From NCBI GenBank assembly GCA_900473415.1, contig UCLR01000017.1, positions 153,796 to 217,795 on the forward strand: a stretch of DNA of 64,000 nt, given 5' to 3'. Made by a program: the position numbers and the translations under genes. The notes below the pieces were generated by a model that did no database searches, was not told the origin of the DNA, and saw only the letters and a program-made list of their open reading frames with translations. Source of the DNA: Hyphomicrobiales bacterium (lineage in GTDB: Bacteria; Pseudomonadota; Alphaproteobacteria; Rhizobiales; Beijerinckiaceae). Numbering within the stretch: the first letter of the stretch is position 1; each line of letters begins with the position of its first letter. Of this stretch, positions 8,979 through 18,367 are shown in pieces.

Positions 8979-10040
8979 ATGAAACCCTTCGGCTACCCCA
9001 AGACGCGGCTCGCGATCCTCTGGCGGGAGATGCTGGTCATCGCGCTGGCGGCAGCCGGCGGCGCGGCCTTCGCGTTCATCGGCATGCCAGCGGCCTGGCT
9101 CTCCGGCTCGATGATGCTGAGCGCGATCGTCGGCTTCATCCGCCCGCTGCCGGTCCTGCGCCGGCCCTGGTTCGATTCGACCATGGTGCTGTCGGGCACG
9201 ATCCTGGGCTCCGCCGCCACGCCTGAGGCGCTGGCCGCCGCGGCTCGTTACCCGCTCTCGCTCGCGATCATGTTCGTCGGCATCGCAGCCATCATGATCG
9301 CGACGGGGGCCTATCTGCGTTATATCGCGCGCTGGCCCTGGATCGATGCGCTGCTGGCCGCCGCGCCCGGCGCGCTCTCGACGGTGCTCGCCGTGGCCCA
9401 GGCCAAGGGCGCCAATATCGGGCGCATCTCGGTGGTCCAGCTTTTCCGCCTGCTCGTCCTGGTCGCCCTGCTGCCGACCGCGATGCAGGCCACCGGCCTT
9501 TCGGTGGGAGCGCCGGTGCCGACGATCGTGGCGGTCTCGCCGGAGACCATGTTGGGCGTGACCATGGCAGGCCTCGCGCTCGGGCTCGTCTTCGAGCGCC
9601 TGCGCCTCACCGCGCCGCTGATGTTCGGCGCGACCTTCGCCAGCGCCGTCCTGCACGGCACGGGCGCGGTCGAGGGTACGCTGCCCCTGGCGATCCAGAC
9701 CGGCGTGCAGATCCTGCTCGGCTCGACCATCGGCGGGCGCATCGCGCATATCCCGCGCTCCGAGCTCAGGAGCCTGTTTCCGCTGGCGATCGGCGGCTTC
9801 GCCGTCTCGCTCGTCGTGGCCTTCCTCTTCGCCTGGCCGGCGGCCTGGCTCGCCGGCGTCTCCTTCGCCAGCGGCATGGTCGCTTTTGCGCCTGGCGGGC
9901 TGGAGGCGATGGCGATGCTCGCCTTCGCCATGGGGCTGGACACGCTCTATGTCGGCGCCCACCACCTCGTGCGCTTCGTCGTCGTCGGCCTCGCCATGCC
10001 GATCGTGCTCGGCCGCGTGAAGGACGTGCCGCCGCGCTAG
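8979..10040 (+). CDS. AbrB-family membrane protein (annotated ammonia monooxygenase regulator-like)
   Basis: The 353-aa protein is almost entirely hydrophobic, with about ten membrane segments in two similar halves, matching the duplicated Gneg_AbrB family. Despite the database name AbrB, these are membrane proteins unrelated to the Bacillus DNA-binding AbrB. Typical features seen are GMPAAWLSGSMMLSAIVGF near the N-terminus and a matching segment FAPGGLEAMAMLAFAMGLD near the C-terminus. The role is unproven; transport is likely. It follows the aminotransferase by 123 bases and could share its transcript. Confidence 0.85.
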   Translation: MKPFGYPKTRLAILWREMLVIALAAAGGAAFAFIGMPAAWLSGSMMLSAIVGFIRPLPVLRRPWFDSTMVLSGTILGSAATPEALAAAARYPLSLAIMFVGIAAIMIATGAYLRYIARWPWIDALLAAAPGALSTVLAVAQAKGANIGRISVVQLFRLLVLVALLPTAMQATGLSVGAPVPTIVAVSPETMLGVTMAGLALGLVFERLRLTAPLMFGATFASAVLHGTGAVEGTLPLAIQTGVQILLGSTIGGRIAHIPRSELRSLFPLAIGGFAVSLVVAFLFAWPAAWLAGVSFASGMVAFAPGGLEAMAMLAFAMGLDTLYVGAHHLVRFVVVGLAMPIVLGRVKDVPPR

Positions 10041-10042
10041 AG

Positions 10043-10077
10043 GCGACGGCCAGCTCCCGAAAGGCGCCGGCCGTCGC
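10043..10077. terminator. Inverted repeat between convergent genes
   Basis: A 9-bp perfect stem (GCGACGGCC with GGCCGTCGC) encloses a 17-base loop, placed between the stop codons of the AbrB-like gene and the binding-protein gene. No T-tract follows on either strand. It may act as a bidirectional 3-prime end structure rather than a classic terminator. Confidence 0.4.
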
Positions 10078-10086
10078 GGTCTCGGA

Positions 10087-11676
10087 TCAATCCAGGCTGA
10101 GCGTGGTCAGGTCCTGGAACCAGTGCTGCGCCAGCACGAACTTCTTCACCTTCGGCGAGAGCGCATGCGGGTTGGTGTCATGCACCACCCAGCCGAGCAC
10201 GGCGTTGTCGACCACGAGCGCATGCACCTTGGCGAGCAACTCGTCCTGCTTGGCGACGTCGAAGGTCTTCATCGCCTCGTTCAGCAGGGCGTCCGCCTCC
10301 GGGCTCGACCATGTGCCCCAGTTCACGCCGACCGGCGCGACCTGCCCGGAGTGGAAGAAGCGGATGATCGCGTAGAGCGGGTCCGAGGTCACATAGGCGA
10401 TGTTGTTGGAGGTGACGTCGGCGTTCATCTCGTCCTTCGCGCCCTTGCGCCAGCGCGTGTAGAGCACTTCGAGCTCGACCACCTTGAACTCGACCTCGAT
10501 GCCGACATCCTTGAGATTCTGCTGGATCAGTTCGTTCATCGGCAGCGAGAGCATCTGGCCGGAGCCGCCCTGTGCGATGACGAAGGTGGTCTTCAGCGGC
10601 TTCTGCGGCGAATAGCCGGCCTCGGCGACGAGCTTCTTCGCCGCTTCGGGATCGTATTTGATCTGGAAGCTCGGCTTGCCGAACCAGGGGCTCGCCGGAT
10701 CGACCTGTCCAACGGCCGGCTTGGCGAGCCCGTTCATCAGCGCCACCACGCTCTCGCGGTCGATGGCGAGGTTGAGCGCCTTGCGCAGGCGGATATCCGC
10801 CCAGGGCGAGCCTGGCAGTACGCTCAGATGATAGTTCCAGACGTGCGGCGTGACGTTCTCGACGATCTTCATGCCGGCGGCCTTGAGCTGCGGCACGGTG
10901 TCGGGGGCCGGCGTCTCGATGAGGTCGACCTGGCCCGAGATCAGCGCGTTGGTGCGCGAGAGCACCTCCGGCATCGGCACCAGCACCAGCTTGTCGACCT
11001 TGGCGAGCCGCTTCTTGTCCCAATAGTCAGGGTTCTTCACCAGCTCCGCGAGCTCGCGCGGCACGAACCGGCCGAGCTTGAACGGCCCGGTTCCCGAGGG
11101 CTGGAACGCGAACTTGTCCCAATCCCTGCCGACCTTCTCGTACTGCGCCGGGCTCGACACCAGGAACCAGAGCATCTGGTAGGGGAAGAAGGAATCGACC
11201 ACCTTGGTGGTGATCTCGATGGTCTTCGCATCGACCTTGCGGTAGCTCGCGACCGAGGGCAGCCGCGGCTTCACCTGCGCCGACTGGCGCTTGTCATAGT
11301 GCGGCGCCTGTTCGTTGAGCACCTTCTCCAGGTTCCAGATCACCGCATCGGCATCGAAGGCCGAGCCATCATGGAACTTCACACCCTCGCGCAGCGTGAA
11401 CAGCCATTTCTTCTGGTCGGTCGGATCGACCTTCCACTCGGTCGCCAGGCCCGGCACGAGCTTGCCCGGCCTGTCGGCGACGTCCATCTCCCAGGCGACG
11501 AGCGGGTCGTAGAGCGTGTAGCCCGTGAATTTATAGGCGCCCGCGCCGCGGTCCGGCTGGCCCGTGGTCAAGGGAATGTCCGCCATCGAGATGCCGTAGC
11601 GGACGACCGTTTCCGCCTGCGCCGCGCCGATCACGGATAGGGCCAGTGCGGCCGAAATTGCCAGTCGTCTGAACAT
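10087..11676 (-). CDS. Peptide/opine-type ABC transporter substrate-binding protein (SBP family 5)
   Basis: The 529-aa protein has a clear Sec signal peptide (MFRRLAISAALALSVIGAAQA, cleavage after AQA). The family 5 solute-binding fold shows TGYTLYDPLVAWE, WLFTLREGVKFHDGSAFDAD, and the LRKALNLAIDRESVVALMNG segment seen in DppA/OppA/NikA relatives. It should act in the periplasm, delivering a peptide or similar ligand to an inner-membrane ABC complex. No permease or ATPase genes adjoin it, so it is an orphan. The gene upstream on the same strand, 90 bases away, encodes an SMP-30 lactonase, so the ligand might be a sugar-acid-like compound rather than a peptide. Confidence 0.9.
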   Translation of the reverse strand: MFRRLAISAALALSVIGAAQAETVVRYGISMADIPLTTGQPDRGAGAYKFTGYTLYDPLVAWEMDVADRPGKLVPGLATEWKVDPTDQKKWLFTLREGVKFHDGSAFDADAVIWNLEKVLNEQAPHYDKRQSAQVKPRLPSVASYRKVDAKTIEITTKVVDSFFPYQMLWFLVSSPAQYEKVGRDWDKFAFQPSGTGPFKLGRFVPRELAELVKNPDYWDKKRLAKVDKLVLVPMPEVLSRTNALISGQVDLIETPAPDTVPQLKAAGMKIVENVTPHVWNYHLSVLPGSPWADIRLRKALNLAIDRESVVALMNGLAKPAVGQVDPASPWFGKPSFQIKYDPEAAKKLVAEAGYSPQKPLKTTFVIAQGGSGQMLSLPMNELIQQNLKDVGIEVEFKVVELEVLYTRWRKGAKDEMNADVTSNNIAYVTSDPLYAIIRFFHSGQVAPVGVNWGTWSSPEADALLNEAMKTFDVAKQDELLAKVHALVVDNAVLGWVVHDTNPHALSPKVKKFVLAQHWFQDLTTLSLD

Positions 11677-11766
11677 GCATGCGCCCCTCTGCCGGAAAAG
11701 GCATGCAGGGCAGCAAGTGATGTGCCACGCCGGCGCCGCGCGGGAACACGGCTTCGTGAGAGCCCT

Positions 11767-12705
11767 TCAGGCTCGTCGCGGGCCGACGCCATTGGTGTGC
11801 GTCATGACGGCGTAGAGCGAGGTCGTGCCGCAGATGAAGAGGCGGTTGAGTTTCGGCCCACCCCAGCAGACATTCGCGACAATCTCCGGGATCGCGACCT
11901 TGCCGATCAGCGAGCCGTCCGGATCATAGATGTGGACGCCGTCTGCCGCGCTCGCCCAGATCCGGCCCTCGACATCGAGGCGGAAGCCGTCGAAAAGCCC
12001 GGCGGAACAGGTGGCGAAGATGCGCGAGGCGCCGAGCGTCCGGCCATCCGCCCCGACCTCCAGGGCGCGGATGTGGCGGGGACCGTAATCCGGATCATGG
12101 CTTGCGCCGGTGTCGGCGATATAGAGGATGCGCTCGTCCGGCGAGAAGGCCAGCCCGTTGGGCTTCACGAAATCATCGGCAACGACGGTGATCTCACCGC
12201 TCTGTCCGTCGATCCGGTAGACAAGGCAGGCGCCGATCTCGCTTGGCGACTTGTCGCCCTCGTAGTCGCTGAGGATCCCGTAATCGGGATCGGTGAACCA
12301 GATCGACCCGTCCGACTTCACCACGACGTCGTTGGGCGAATTGAACCGCTTGCCGCCATGATGGCTGGCGAGCACGGTGACGGAGCCGTCATGCTCGGTG
12401 CGTGTCACCTGCCGGCCGCCATGCTCGCAGGTGACGAGCCGACCTTGCGCGTCGACCGTGTTGCCGTTGGAGTTGCGCGCCGGCTGGCGGAAGACGCTCG
12501 TCAGGCCGGAAAGCGCATCATAGCGCAGCATCCGGTTGTTCGGGATGTCGGACCAGACCAGCGTGTTGTGCGCTGGAAACCAGGCCGGTCCTTCCGACCA
12601 GCGCGCGCCTGTCCACAGTCGCTCCACCCGGACCGAACCCGGGATGATGCGGTGGAAACGCGGATCGAGCACCTCGACCCCAGTTCCTTCGAGCACGCCG
12701 AACAT
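11767..12705 (-). CDS. SMP-30/gluconolactonase family protein
   Basis: The 312-aa product is a six-bladed beta-propeller lactonase. Metal-site signatures are visible: WSEGPAWFPAHNTLVWSDIP (Glu ligand), NSPNDVVVKSDGSIWFTDP (Asn/Asp ligands) and GLAFSPDERILYIADTG. These enzymes hydrolyse sugar lactones such as gluconolactone or xylonolactone using a divalent cation. The ATG at 12703-12705 is chosen because GGGGAGGAAAGAG precedes it; the open frame runs 28 codons further but overlaps the next gene. No signal peptide was seen, so it is cytosolic. It lies directly upstream of an orphan binding-protein gene on the same strand. Confidence 0.9.
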   Translation of the reverse strand: MFGVLEGTGVEVLDPRFHRIIPGSVRVERLWTGARWSEGPAWFPAHNTLVWSDIPNNRMLRYDALSGLTSVFRQPARNSNGNTVDAQGRLVTCEHGGRQVTRTEHDGSVTVLASHHGGKRFNSPNDVVVKSDGSIWFTDPDYGILSDYEGDKSPSEIGACLVYRIDGQSGEITVVADDFVKPNGLAFSPDERILYIADTGASHDPDYGPRHIRALEVGADGRTLGASRIFATCSAGLFDGFRLDVEGRIWASAADGVHIYDPDGSLIGKVAIPEIVANVCWGGPKLNRLFICGTTSLYAVMTHTNGVGPRRA

Positions 12706-12764
12706 CTCTTTCCTCCCCAGTTCTCGAACGAAGCATCCCTGTGCCCGCCGGCAAGGGCAAGCGC

Positions 12765-13670
12765 CTAGAGCGCAAGCCCCGCATCCCAATAGGGCGTGGC
12801 GCCGTAGAGCTCCCCGAGATAGTCGACGAAGGCGCGCACCTTCTGCTCGAGATGCCGGCGGCTCGGGTAGACGGCATAGATCGCGACGCGGGAGCCGACC
12901 GCGTAGGCCGGCAGCACGCGCTGCAGGGCGCCCGATTTCAGCTCCGGCCCGACATCCCAGGTCGAGCGCAGCGCGATGCCGACGCCCGCCAGCAGCGCCT
13001 CGCGCACGACCTCGCTGGAATTAGTCCTGAGCGGCCCGTTGACCCGCACCGAGACCGGCCCCTCCGGTCCATCGAGCCGCCAATGGTCCGCGTTGTGTGC
13101 GATCAGCGTGTGGCGCGCGAGGTCGGCGATGTCGCCCGGCGTGCCGTGCTGCGCGAGATAACCGGGCGTCGCGCAGAGCACGCGATGATTGGGCGCGAGC
13201 CGTTTCGCCACCAGGCTCGAATCCTGGAGGTCGGCGATGCGAATCGCGAGATCGAAACCCTCGCCGACGACATCGACGAAGGCGTCGCTCAGCACGAGAT
13301 CGACCGTCACCAGCGGGTTGGCGTCGAGGAAGCGCTTGAGATGCGGGGCGATGTGCAGCCGGCCGAAGGAGGTCGGCGCCGAGACGCGCAAGGTCCCGCG
13401 CGCCTGGCCTGCGCCGCTCGCCACCCAGGATTCCGCCTCCTCGATCGAGGACAGGATCGAGACGACGCGCTCGTAGAAGCCCTGTCCGGCTTCCGTCAGC
13501 GCCAGCTGACGGGTCGTGCGCTGGATCAGGCGCACGCCTAGCCGCTCCTCCAGCCGGCGGATGCGCTTCGAGATCACCGCCGGCGACAGGTTGAGCTGCC
13601 GCCCCGCCGCCGACATGCTGCGCGCCGTGACGACATGGGCGAAGACATCGAGATCGCCGAACCTATCCAT
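12765..13670 (-). CDS. LysR-family transcriptional regulator, likely of the glc operon
   Basis: The 301-aa protein begins MDRFGDLDVFAHVVTARSMS. The helix-turn-helix is AAGRQLNLSPAVISKRIRRLEERLG, followed by a substrate-binding domain; PTSFGRLHIAPHLKRFLDANP is typical of the DsdC/AaeR-like LysR branch. It is divergent from glcD across 125 bases containing an inverted repeat, so it probably senses glycolate or a related 2-hydroxy acid and controls glcDEF. That is inference; the E. coli glc operon uses a GntR-type GlcC instead. A longer frame to 13769 is open but would cover the presumed operator, so the ATG at 13668-13670 was chosen. Confidence 0.9.
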   Translation of the reverse strand: MDRFGDLDVFAHVVTARSMSAAGRQLNLSPAVISKRIRRLEERLGVRLIQRTTRQLALTEAGQGFYERVVSILSSIEEAESWVASGAGQARGTLRVSAPTSFGRLHIAPHLKRFLDANPLVTVDLVLSDAFVDVVGEGFDLAIRIADLQDSSLVAKRLAPNHRVLCATPGYLAQHGTPGDIADLARHTLIAHNADHWRLDGPEGPVSVRVNGPLRTNSSEVVREALLAGVGIALRSTWDVGPELKSGALQRVLPAYAVGSRVAIYAVYPSRRHLEQKVRAFVDYLGELYGATPYWDAGLAL

Positions 13671-13695
13671 TTGCGCCGAGGTGTTCCGCCCATCT

Positions 13696-13710
13696 TTTCC
13701 GTTTCGGAAA
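13696..13710. promoter_or_regulatory. Inverted repeat in glcD/LysR intergenic region
   Basis: The sequence TTTCCG-TTT-CGGAAA is a perfect 6-bp dyad with a 3-base spacer. It sits 26 bases upstream of the LysR start and 86 bases upstream of glcD. LysR boxes are T-N11-A palindromes; this site contains that spacing, so it is a candidate operator for the divergent pair. Confidence 0.45.
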
Positions 13711-13795
13711 TAATCATGGTTGCGCCCGGCGCTGCAAGCGGGTTGGAATTGGTCTAGCTTGTCATTCAAAGAGTGGAGTAGGGGAGGAAACAGCC

Positions 13796-15232
13796 ATGTC
13801 TGCCATTGCTTTTCCGACGCCGGATGCCGGCATCCTCGCCCGCCGCGAGCAAATCCTCGCCGGCCTTTCCGCCCTCGTTTCGCCGGGCGCGCTGATCACA
13901 AGCGACGACGAGCGCCGGCCCTATGAGACCGACGCGCTCACCGCCTATCGCCGCATGCCGCTGGCCGTGGTGCTGCCCTCCACGACCGAAGAGGTCGCAG
14001 CCGTGCTGCGCTATTGCGGCGATCAGGGCGTGCCGGTGATCCCGCGCGGCTCCGGCACCTCGCTCTCGGGCGGCGCGATCCCGCAGGAGGACGCGGTGGT
14101 GATCGGCGTCTCCAAGATGAGCCGCATCCTCGAGATCGACTATGCCAACCGCGTCGCCAGGGTGCAGGCCGGCGTCACCAATCTCGCCGTCACCGGCGCG
14201 GTCTCGGCCGAGGGCTTCTTCTACGCGCCGGACCCGTCCTCGCAGCTCGCCTGCTCGATCGGCGGCAATATCGGCATGAATTCCGGCGGGGCGCACTGTC
14301 TGAAATACGGCGTCACCACCAACAATGTGCTGGGCGTGAAGATGGTCATGCTCGATGGCTCGATCGTCGAGATCGGCGGCGGCCATCTCGATTCGCCGGG
14401 CTATGACCTGCTGGGCCTGATGAATGGCTCCGAAGGCCAGCTCGGCATCATCACCGAGGCGACGGTGCGCATCCTGCGTTCGGCGGAAGGCGCGCGGCCG
14501 GTGCTCTTCGGCTTCCCGACCAGCGAGCAGGCCGGTGCAGCGGTCGCCGCCATCATCGGCGCCGGCATCATCCCGGTCGCGATGGAGTTCATGGACAAGC
14601 CGGCGATCGAGATCTGCGAGGCCTTTGCCAAGGCCGGCTATCCGATGGATTGCGGCGCGCTGCTGATCATCGAGGTCGAGGGCTCGGACGACGAGATGGA
14701 TGCCCAGCTCGCCCGCATCGTCGCGATTGCCCGCGAGCACGGCGTCACCACGGTCAAGGAATCGAAATCGGCGATGGAGGCGGCGGCGATCTGGAAGGGC
14801 CGCAAATCCGCCTTCGGCGCCACCGGCCGCATCGCCGACTACATCTGCATGGACGGCACGATCCCGACCGGCCAGCTGCCTTATGTGCTCAAGCGCATGG
14901 ATGAGATCGTGAAGGGCTACGGCCTGCGCGTCGCCAACGTCTTCCACGCCGGCGACGGCAATCTCCACCCGCTGATCCTCTACAACTGCAACGACCCGGT
15001 CGAAGCGCAGAAGGCGGAGGATGCCGGCATGGACATCCTCAAGCTCTGCGTCGAGGTCGGTGGCTGCCTGACCGGCGAGCACGGCGTCGGTATCGAGAAA
15101 CGCGACCTGATGACGTTCCAGTTCAATCCGGAGGACCTCGCCCAGCAGATGCGGGTGAGGGCGGTGTTCGACGAGCGCTGGCTGCTCAACCCGGCGAAGG
15201 TCTTCCCGCTGGAAGGGCGGGTGGCTGCGTGA
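13796..15232 (+). CDS. glcD: Glycolate oxidase subunit GlcD (FAD-linked oxidase)
   Basis: The 478-aa product has the FAD-binding PCMH fold: VLPSTTEEVAAVLRYC, then the flavin pyrophosphate loop PRGSGTSLSGGAIP, and GGNIGMNSGGAHCLKYGVT. The C-terminal FAD-oxidase domain ends with the signature HAGDGNLHPLI and GEHGVGIEK. GlcD oxidises glycolate (or D-lactate-like 2-hydroxy acids) to the 2-oxo acid and passes electrons through GlcE and GlcF to the respiratory chain. GGGAGG lies seven bases before the ATG. The stop overlaps the GTG start of glcE, so the two are translationally coupled. Confidence 0.95.
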   Translation: MSAIAFPTPDAGILARREQILAGLSALVSPGALITSDDERRPYETDALTAYRRMPLAVVLPSTTEEVAAVLRYCGDQGVPVIPRGSGTSLSGGAIPQEDAVVIGVSKMSRILEIDYANRVARVQAGVTNLAVTGAVSAEGFFYAPDPSSQLACSIGGNIGMNSGGAHCLKYGVTTNNVLGVKMVMLDGSIVEIGGGHLDSPGYDLLGLMNGSEGQLGIITEATVRILRSAEGARPVLFGFPTSEQAGAAVAAIIGAGIIPVAMEFMDKPAIEICEAFAKAGYPMDCGALLIIEVEGSDDEMDAQLARIVAIAREHGVTTVKESKSAMEAAAIWKGRKSAFGATGRIADYICMDGTIPTGQLPYVLKRMDEIVKGYGLRVANVFHAGDGNLHPLILYNCNDPVEAQKAEDAGMDILKLCVEVGGCLTGEHGVGIEKRDLMTFQFNPEDLAQQMRVRAVFDERWLLNPAKVFPLEGRVAA

Positions 15233-16410
15233 CGATTCACACCCCCACTACCGAAGCGCAGGCTTGCGCCGTCGTGAAATCCGTCATCGGCAGCGCCACG
15301 CCTCTTTCGATCCGCGGCGGCGGCACGCGCGCGGGCCTCGGCCGCCCTGCCCAGGCGGCGAGCACGATTTCGAGCGCGGGGCTGTCCGGCATCACGCTTT
15401 ACGAGCCGGCCGAGATGGTCATCGCCGCCCGGGCCGGCACGCCGCTCGCGCTGGTGCAGGAGACGTTGGCGGATCGCGGCCAGATGCTGCCCTTCGAGCC
15501 GATGGACCATCGCGCGCTCTTCGGCAGTGAGGGCGAGCCGACCATCGGCGCCATCGCCGCCTGCAACATCTCCGGCCCGCGCCGCGTCAATGCCGGCGCC
15601 GCCCGCGACTCCCTGATTGGCGTGCGTCTCATCAACGGCCGTGGCGAGATGATCAAATCGGGCGGGCGCGTGATGAAGAACGTCACGGGCCTCGATTTGG
15701 TGAAGCTCGTTTCCGGCAGCCATGGCACGCTCGGTTTTCTCACCGAGGTCACCTTCCGCGTGTTGCCGAAGCCGGCGGCGATCGCGACGCTGCAATGGCG
15801 CGGCCTGTCGGACGTGCAGGGCGTGGCCCTGCTGTCGCAGGCCCTGGGCTCGCCCTTCGAGCCGATGGCGGCCGCCCATCTGCCTGCCGGCCTCGCCGGC
15901 GACGAGGCCCTGACGCTGTTGCGGCTGGAGAACTTCCCGGATTCGATCGAATACCGCGCCGGCGAGCTCGCTTTGCTGCTTGGCGAATATGGCGTGCCGG
16001 ACCGGCTGGAGGGCGAGCACTCGGCCGGGCTCTGGCGCGATGTCCGTGACGCTACCTTCTTCGCCGGCACGAACGAAGCCGTCTGGCGCCTCTCGCTGAA
16101 GCCGACCGACGGCCCGAAGGCCGCTACCGCGATCGGGCGGATGCTGCCGGGCGCGCGCTGGTTCTACGACTGGGGCGGCGGGCTGGTCTGGCTCGCGATG
16201 CCCGTCGATGGCGATGCCGCCGCCGTGCGCACCGCGCTGAAGCCGCTCGGCGGCCATGCCACGCTGGTCCGAGCCCCCGATGCCGTCCGAGCGGCCGTGG
16301 ATGTCTTCCAGCCGCTGGCTGAGCCGCTGATGCGGGTGACGGCCGGCATCAAGAAGAGCTTCGATCCCGACGGCATTTTCGAGCCCGGCCGGATGTATGC
16401 GGGTATATGA
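15229..16410 (+). CDS. glcE: Glycolate oxidase subunit GlcE (FAD-binding)
   Basis: The 393-aa product begins at a GTG overlapping the glcD stop. It keeps the PCMH flavin-binding half (PLSIRGGGTRAGLGRP, and GSEGEPTIGAIAACNISGPR) and VTGLDLVKLVSGSHGTLGFL, but has a divergent C-terminal part, as expected for GlcE, a shorter GlcD paralogue. It is a required subunit of the glycolate oxidase complex. In most operons glcF follows directly; here a small unknown gene intervenes, starting 45 bases after the glcE stop. Confidence 0.94.
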   Translation: MTIHTPTTEAQACAVVKSVIGSATPLSIRGGGTRAGLGRPAQAASTISSAGLSGITLYEPAEMVIAARAGTPLALVQETLADRGQMLPFEPMDHRALFGSEGEPTIGAIAACNISGPRRVNAGAARDSLIGVRLINGRGEMIKSGGRVMKNVTGLDLVKLVSGSHGTLGFLTEVTFRVLPKPAAIATLQWRGLSDVQGVALLSQALGSPFEPMAAAHLPAGLAGDEALTLLRLENFPDSIEYRAGELALLLGEYGVPDRLEGEHSAGLWRDVRDATFFAGTNEAVWRLSLKPTDGPKAATAIGRMLPGARWFYDWGGGLVWLAMPVDGDAAAVRTALKPLGGHATLVRAPDAVRAAVDVFQPLAEPLMRVTAGIKKSFDPDGIFEPGRMYAGI

Positions 16411-16454
16411 GAGGCGTCGGTCGACCACACCGTTTCAGGGAATCGGAGAGGGCC

Positions 16455-16976
16455 ATGGCATCGCCGTTCAAGCAGGACACGAAGGACTTCCTTGCCTTTC
16501 TCCAGCAGAACAAGCCGATTCGAGACAGGATCGCGGCCGAGCCGAACAAGACGCTGCTATACGCGGGCCGCTTCTTCAAGCCGATATGGCGGGAGCTCGA
16601 GGAATTGAAGGCAACTTACCCGGCGGGCTCCTTCACGATCTTGCCGGACGTCCTGGAGCGTATCGCCATCTCCGGCCCGTACGGCACGCTGAAGCGGTAC
16701 GTACAGGCGGTCGAGGCGAAGGTCCCTTGGGTGCCTGATGGTTTCACCCTGTGGCGGGCCTTGTCGGGCATCTACGCCAGCAATGCGCGCGGCAAGGTAT
16801 TCTTCAGCGTCGGCTCGGGAGTCGATCGTGGCAAGGTACTGGCCGCCACCGAAATCGCCGTCCTGTCCCGCAACCCCCATTTGGATTCTCAGACCAGGGA
16901 GATTGTGGCGTGGCTGCAGAGATGCATCGCGACGAAGACAACCGATATCAATTTTGGCCTGATGCCTGCGCGCTAG
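16455..16976 (+). CDS. Hypothetical protein inserted between glcE and glcF
   Basis: The 173-aa product is not recognised. It starts MASPFKQDTKDFLAFLQQNK after a strong GGAGAGGG site; an open extension to 16407 adds 16 codons without a ribosome site. It looks soluble and alpha/beta, with no signal peptide, membrane segment or cysteine motif. Segments such as NKTLLYAGRFFKPIWRELEE and SGIYASNARGKVFFSVGSG suggest a compact enzyme-like or toxin/immunity-like fold, but nothing decisive. Its codon use includes several rare-looking choices (TTG, ATA-rich stretches, AGA, AAT) absent from glcE and glcF. That and its position point to later insertion into the operon. Confidence 0.72.
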   Translation: MASPFKQDTKDFLAFLQQNKPIRDRIAAEPNKTLLYAGRFFKPIWRELEELKATYPAGSFTILPDVLERIAISGPYGTLKRYVQAVEAKVPWVPDGFTLWRALSGIYASNARGKVFFSVGSGVDRGKVLAATEIAVLSRNPHLDSQTREIVAWLQRCIATKTTDINFGLMPAR

Positions 16977-16990
16977 ATAGCTTTCGATAG

Positions 16991-18361
16991 ATGCAGACGA
17001 ACTTCACCCCCGAACGCCTCGCCTCCGACCCGCGCATGCCGGCTTCGGAGAAGATCCTGCGCACCTGCGTGCATTGCGGCTTCTGCACCGCGACCTGTCC
17101 GACCTATCTCCTGCTCGGCGACGAGCTCGATTCCCCGCGCGGGCGCATCTACCTGATCAAGGACATGCTGGAGAACGGCAAGCCGGCCACCGTCGAGGTG
17201 GTGCAGCACATCGATCGCTGCCTCTCTTGCCTCTCCTGCATGACGACCTGCCCCTCGGGCGTGCACTACATGCACCTCGTCGATCATGCCCGCGCCCATA
17301 TCGAGGAGACCTACACGCGCTCCTGGCATGACCGGCTGTTGCGCCGCGTGCTGGGGGCGATCCTGCCCTATCCGGGGCGCTTCCGCGCCGCGATGCTGGC
17401 GGCGCTCGTAGGCAAGCCCTTCGCGCCGCTGCTCGGCCTGGTGCCGGGCGTCGGCCCGCGGCTGAAGGCGATGCTGGCGCTGGCCCCGATGCGGCTGCCG
17501 ACGCGCTCGACAATGGAGGGACCGCAGAGCTTCCCGCCGCCCGCCGCGAGGACGAAGCGCGTCGCGCTGCTCTCGGGCTGCGCCCAGCCGGTGCTCGACC
17601 CCGCCATCAACGAGGCGACCATTCGCCTGCTCAACCGCCACGGCGTCGAGGTCGTGCTACCGAAGGGCGAGGGCTGCTGCGGCGCGCTCGTCCACCATAT
17701 GGGGCAGGAGCACGATGCCCTGTCCTTCGCCCGTGCCAATATCGACGCCTGGACGGCGGAGATCGAGGGCGAGGGGCTCGACGCCATCCTGATCACGGCC
17801 TCGGGCTGCGGCACCACGATCAAGGACTACGGCTTCATGTTCCGTAACGAGCCGGCCTATGCCGAGAAGGCGGCGCGGGTGGCGGGCCTGGCCAAGGACG
17901 TCACCGAGTTCCTCGAGACGCTGGAACTGGCGCCGGTGCGCGACGTCGCAATGCCGATCGCCTATCACTCCGCCTGCTCGATGCAGCACGGCCAGCAGCT
18001 CAAGGACGGGCCGAAGCGGCTTCTCTCGGGCGCGGGCTTCAAGGTCAAGGAGGTGCCGGAGGGCCATATCTGCTGCGGCTCTGCCGGCGTCTACAACATC
18101 CTCCAGCCCGAGATCGCCGGCCGCCTGCGCGACCGCAAGATCGGCAATATCGAGCGGACGAAGCCGGTGCTGGTCGCGACCGGCAATATCGGTTGCATGA
18201 CCCAGATCGCGAAGGGTTTCGCCGACAAGGGCGCCACGACCCCGGTGGTCCATACCGCGGAGCTGCTGGACTGGGCGACCGGCGGCCCGCTGCCGGAGAA
18301 GCTTGCGCAGGCGGGGATCGCGGACAGGCCGTTGCGGGCGCAGGCGCTGGCGGCGGAATAA
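16991..18361 (+). CDS. glcF: Glycolate oxidase iron-sulfur subunit GlcF
   Basis: The 456-aa product carries two 4Fe-4S motifs: [12 protein letters not shown] (Cys 26, 29, 32, 36) and [14 protein letters not shown] near residue 77. Two CCG domains follow, with [11 protein letters not shown] and [11 protein letters not shown], the cysteine-rich repeats of heterodisulfide-reductase-like subunits. GlcF carries electrons from the flavin subunits GlcD/GlcE towards quinone at the inner membrane. It starts 14 bases after the unknown inserted gene. A palindromic repeat begins 7 bases after its stop. Confidence 0.95.
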   Translation: MQTNFTPERLASDPRMPASEKILRTCVHCGFCTATCPTYLLLGDELDSPRGRIYLIKDMLENGKPATVEVVQHIDRCLSCLSCMTTCPSGVHYMHLVDHARAHIEETYTRSWHDRLLRRVLGAILPYPGRFRAAMLAALVGKPFAPLLGLVPGVGPRLKAMLALAPMRLPTRSTMEGPQSFPPPAARTKRVALLSGCAQPVLDPAINEATIRLLNRHGVEVVLPKGEGCCGALVHHMGQEHDALSFARANIDAWTAEIEGEGLDAILITASGCGTTIKDYGFMFRNEPAYAEKAARVAGLAKDVTEFLETLELAPVRDVAMPIAYHSACSMQHGQQLKDGPKRLLSGAGFKVKEVPEGHICCGSAGVYNILQPEIAGRLRDRKIGNIERTKPVLVATGNIGCMTQIAKGFADKGATTPVVHTAELLDWATGGPLPEKLAQAGIADRPLRAQALAAE

Positions 18362-18367
18362 CGGGCC

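Noticed and set aside
8265-9965. A 566-codon frame on the minus strand across the aminotransferase and AbrB-like genes
   Set aside because: It is rich in Arg, Asp, His and Gly with no domain pattern, and lies opposite two well-supported genes; this is what codon bias at high GC produces.
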